Program-made: the position numbers and the translations under genes
Notes under the pieces: generated by a model
Told to the model about the DNA's origin: nothing
The model's input: only the letters and a program-made list of their open reading frames with translations
Database searches by the model: none
From: Macrostomum hystrix
Lineage: Eukaryota > Platyhelminthes > Macrostomidae
NCBI GenBank assembly: GCA_950097015.1
Contig: CATNEN010000038.1
Coordinates: forward strand, 5,191,001 to 5,255,000
Length of the DNA stretch: 64,000 nucleotides
Reading direction: 5' to 3'
In this document: positions 61,905-64,000 of the stretch, piece after piece
Layout of the letters: each line of letters opens with the position of its first letter
Numbering within the stretch: the first letter of the stretch is position 1

Positions 61905-63180
61905 CAGATCAAGAGGGGATCTTATGGGATCATTTGGGATCATAGAGGATCATATGGGATCATAGGGGACCATATGGGATCATAGATGATCATATGGGAT
62001 CATAGAGGATCATATGGGATCAACGAGGATCATATGGGATCAAATGGGTTCATAGGGGATTATATGGATTTTTAGGGGATCATATGGATTTTTAGGGGAT
62101 CATATGGATTTTTAGGGGATCATATGGATTTTTAGGGGATCATATAGGATCATAGAGGATCATATGGGATCATAGGGGACCATATGGGATCATAGATGAT
62201 CATATGGGATCATAGAGGATCATATGGGATCAACGAGGATCATATGGGATCAAATGGGTTCATAGGGGATTATATGGATTTTAAGGGGATCATATAGATT
62301 TTTAGGGGATCATATGGATTTTTAGGGGATCATATAGGATCATAGAGGATCATATGGGATCATGGAGGATCATATGGGATCATAGAGGATCATATGGGAT
62401 CATAGAGGATCATATGGGATCAACGAGGATCATATGGGATCAAATGGGTTCATAGGGGATTATATGGATTTTAAGGGGATCATATAGATTTTTAGGGGAT
62501 CATATGGATTTTTAGGGGATCATATAGGATCATAGAGGATCATATGGGATCATGGAGGATCATATGGGATCATAGAGGATCATATGGGATCATAGAGGAT
62601 CATATGGGATCATAGAGGATCATATGGGATCATAGAGGATCATATGGGATCATAGAGGATCATATGGGATCATAGAGGATCATATGGGATCATAGAGGAT
62701 CATATGGGATCATAGAGAATCATATGAGATCATATGGGATCATAGAGGATCATATGAGATCATATGGGATCATAGAGGATCATATGGGAGCATATGGGAT
62801 CATAGAGGATCATAAGGGATCATAGAGGATCATAAGGGATCATATAGGATCATATGGTATCATAGAGGAACATAAGGGATTATAGAGGATCATATGAGAT
62901 CAAATAGGTTCATAGATGATCATATGGGATCATAGAGGATCATATGGGATCATGGAGGATCATACGGGATCATAAGAGGATCATATGGGATCAAATGGGT
63001 TCATAGGAGATCATATGGATTTTTAGGGGATCATGAAGAATCATATGGGATCATAGAGGATCATATGGGATCATAGGGGATCATATGGGATCATAGAGGA
63101 TCATATGGGAGCAAATTGGTTCATAGGGGTAATATGGATTTTTAGGGGATCATAGAGTATCATATGGGATTATAGGGAAC
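61905..63180. repeat. 20-bp minisatellite with blocky higher-order structure
   Basis: About 63 units of CATATGGGATCATAGAGGAT and variants (GGATTTTTAGGGGAT, CAACGAGGAT, CAAATGGGTT). A block holding CAACGAGGAT followed by CAAATGGGTT recurs at 62021, 62231 and 62421, so about 190-210 bp segments were duplicated. Confidence 0.95.
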
Positions 63181-63767
63181 AATTTATGATGGTAGGGGCT
63201 AATTTAGTAAAATAAATTGCGAACTGGTGGTAACTTGTGGCAATATTCAGAGGCAGATATGTTTGTAGTTATTGTTGACATTTATGAACTTCGGAGCCCC
63301 AGGACCTGTTTTCAGGTCTGTCTGCAATGCTAAGGTGGATCTCGTTGGAGCTACGTTTTTCGATTTCTCCGAAAAAAATCTTCACGAACTCACTGAATTT
63401 CGGAGTCAAGCCGAAGTAGACATTGCGAGAAGCAGTGTTTCATTCTCAGCAGTTTCTGATATCAGCAACAGCTTTATCAGCTGGTGCCAGGGTTTGAGCC
63501 TGGTAGCAATGAGCTGCTTGAGTTCGGTGGTCCTTATCTGTTTGAGTCGGTGGGACTCAACATGAGACAGCTATTTAAGCAATTTTTTAACTTTCACTTG
63601 TTCTCTCAAACGTTATAAAGCCTTTGGAAACAGCCAAAGATTTATTGAAAAAAGCAGACAGCAATTATCTGCTTCGACTGTAGATTTTTAAACTCCCAAA
63701 ATAGGTAATCTTTATTCGTATAACCGTTTGTATCCACCGACCAAAAAGTAGGACAAAATATTCAACA
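63181..63767. other. Upstream flank of the last gene
   Basis: Probable promoter or 5' UTR of the plus-strand gene starting at 63768. A 97-residue open frame at 63272-63565 looks random. Confidence 0.35.
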
Positions 63768-63894
63768 ATGGGAAGGACCAACTTCCCTCTAAATATGACT
63801 GTTGCAACTAAGGGCAGGCTGCTGCTGCTGCCGTTGCTGCTGCTGCTGCTGCTGCCGAATCATAGTCAATGTGGTGAAGCAGACATCGGGGTTG
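63768..63894 (+). CDS. First exon of a secreted or membrane protein, partial
   Basis: ATG with residues MGRTNFPLNMTVATKGR followed by a leucine-rich signal peptide core made by two CTG runs, then PNHSQCGEADIGV. It ends at a strong donor GTTG|GTAAGT in phase 1. The rest of the gene lies beyond the window, so the family cannot be named. The CTG tract within the signal peptide may be length-variable. Confidence 0.6.
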
Positions 63895-64000
63895 GTAAGT
63901 TATTTATGTGAATAAGTTATTTACCCTATTGTTTACCGTTAAAACTGTCTAACGTTAAAAGGCATCAAAATTGCTTAACACCCTTCCTAACACTGAACAC

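Overview
This window is nuclear DNA of an invertebrate animal. The evidence is spliced genes with GT-AG introns, animal-specific families (Toll-like receptor, WDR26, CHMP2A, MBLAC1, a GFI1/senseless-type zinc finger, an ARHGAP11-like RhoGAP), tRNA-derived SINEs and hAT-type MITEs. The Toll receptor has an internal cysteine-rich LRRCT/LRRNT junction, as in protostome Toll, but I cannot name the phylum or species from sequence alone. No bacterial operons, CRISPR arrays or long retroelement ORFs are visible. Layout: 1.96-2.27 kb, a SINE; 2.98-8.00 kb (minus), a five-exon Toll-like receptor whose best splice model carries two TIR domains in tandem; 8.7-9.5 kb, a 16-bp minisatellite; 10.7-12.7 kb (minus), a single-exon protein with 32 decapeptide repeats and a C-terminal membrane anchor; 13.66-18.37 kb (minus), MBLAC1, whose intron is almost wholly a 29-bp array of about 137 copies; 18.4-23.3 kb, AT-rich DNA with no gene seen; 23.3-28.5 kb (plus), six-exon WDR26 with arrays, a MITE and SINEs in its introns; 30.8-34.2 kb (minus), a four-exon unrecognised multi-pass membrane protein; 34.6-37.8 kb, a hairpin, a MITE and SINEs; 38.7-40.5 kb (plus), two-exon CHMP2A; 42.96-47.28 kb (minus), a three-finger GFI1-like gene; 47.6-52.35 kb, a 4.7-kb array of a 35-bp unit; 52.7 kb (plus), a tiny single-pass membrane protein; 55.0-56.5 kb (minus), the RhoGAP gene; 57.9-63.2 kb, four more minisatellites; 63.77 kb (plus), the signal-peptide exon of a gene leaving the window. 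All exon joins given here were checked by hand for reading phase; where a total length is stated it is a whole number of codons. The genes do not form a functional cluster: innate immunity, ubiquitin ligation, ESCRT-III, transcription and Rho signalling are simply neighbours. The dominant property is tandem repetition. About 18 unrelated minisatellites with periods of 12 to 39 bp cover roughly 17.6 kb, over a quarter of the window. They lie between genes, inside introns, in a 3' UTR, inside a MITE and in one coding exon. The most interesting points are the predicted tandem-TIR Toll receptor with a possible splice switch, introns converted almost entirely into minisatellites, the decapeptide-repeat protein, and well-preserved small mobile elements with clear target-site duplications.
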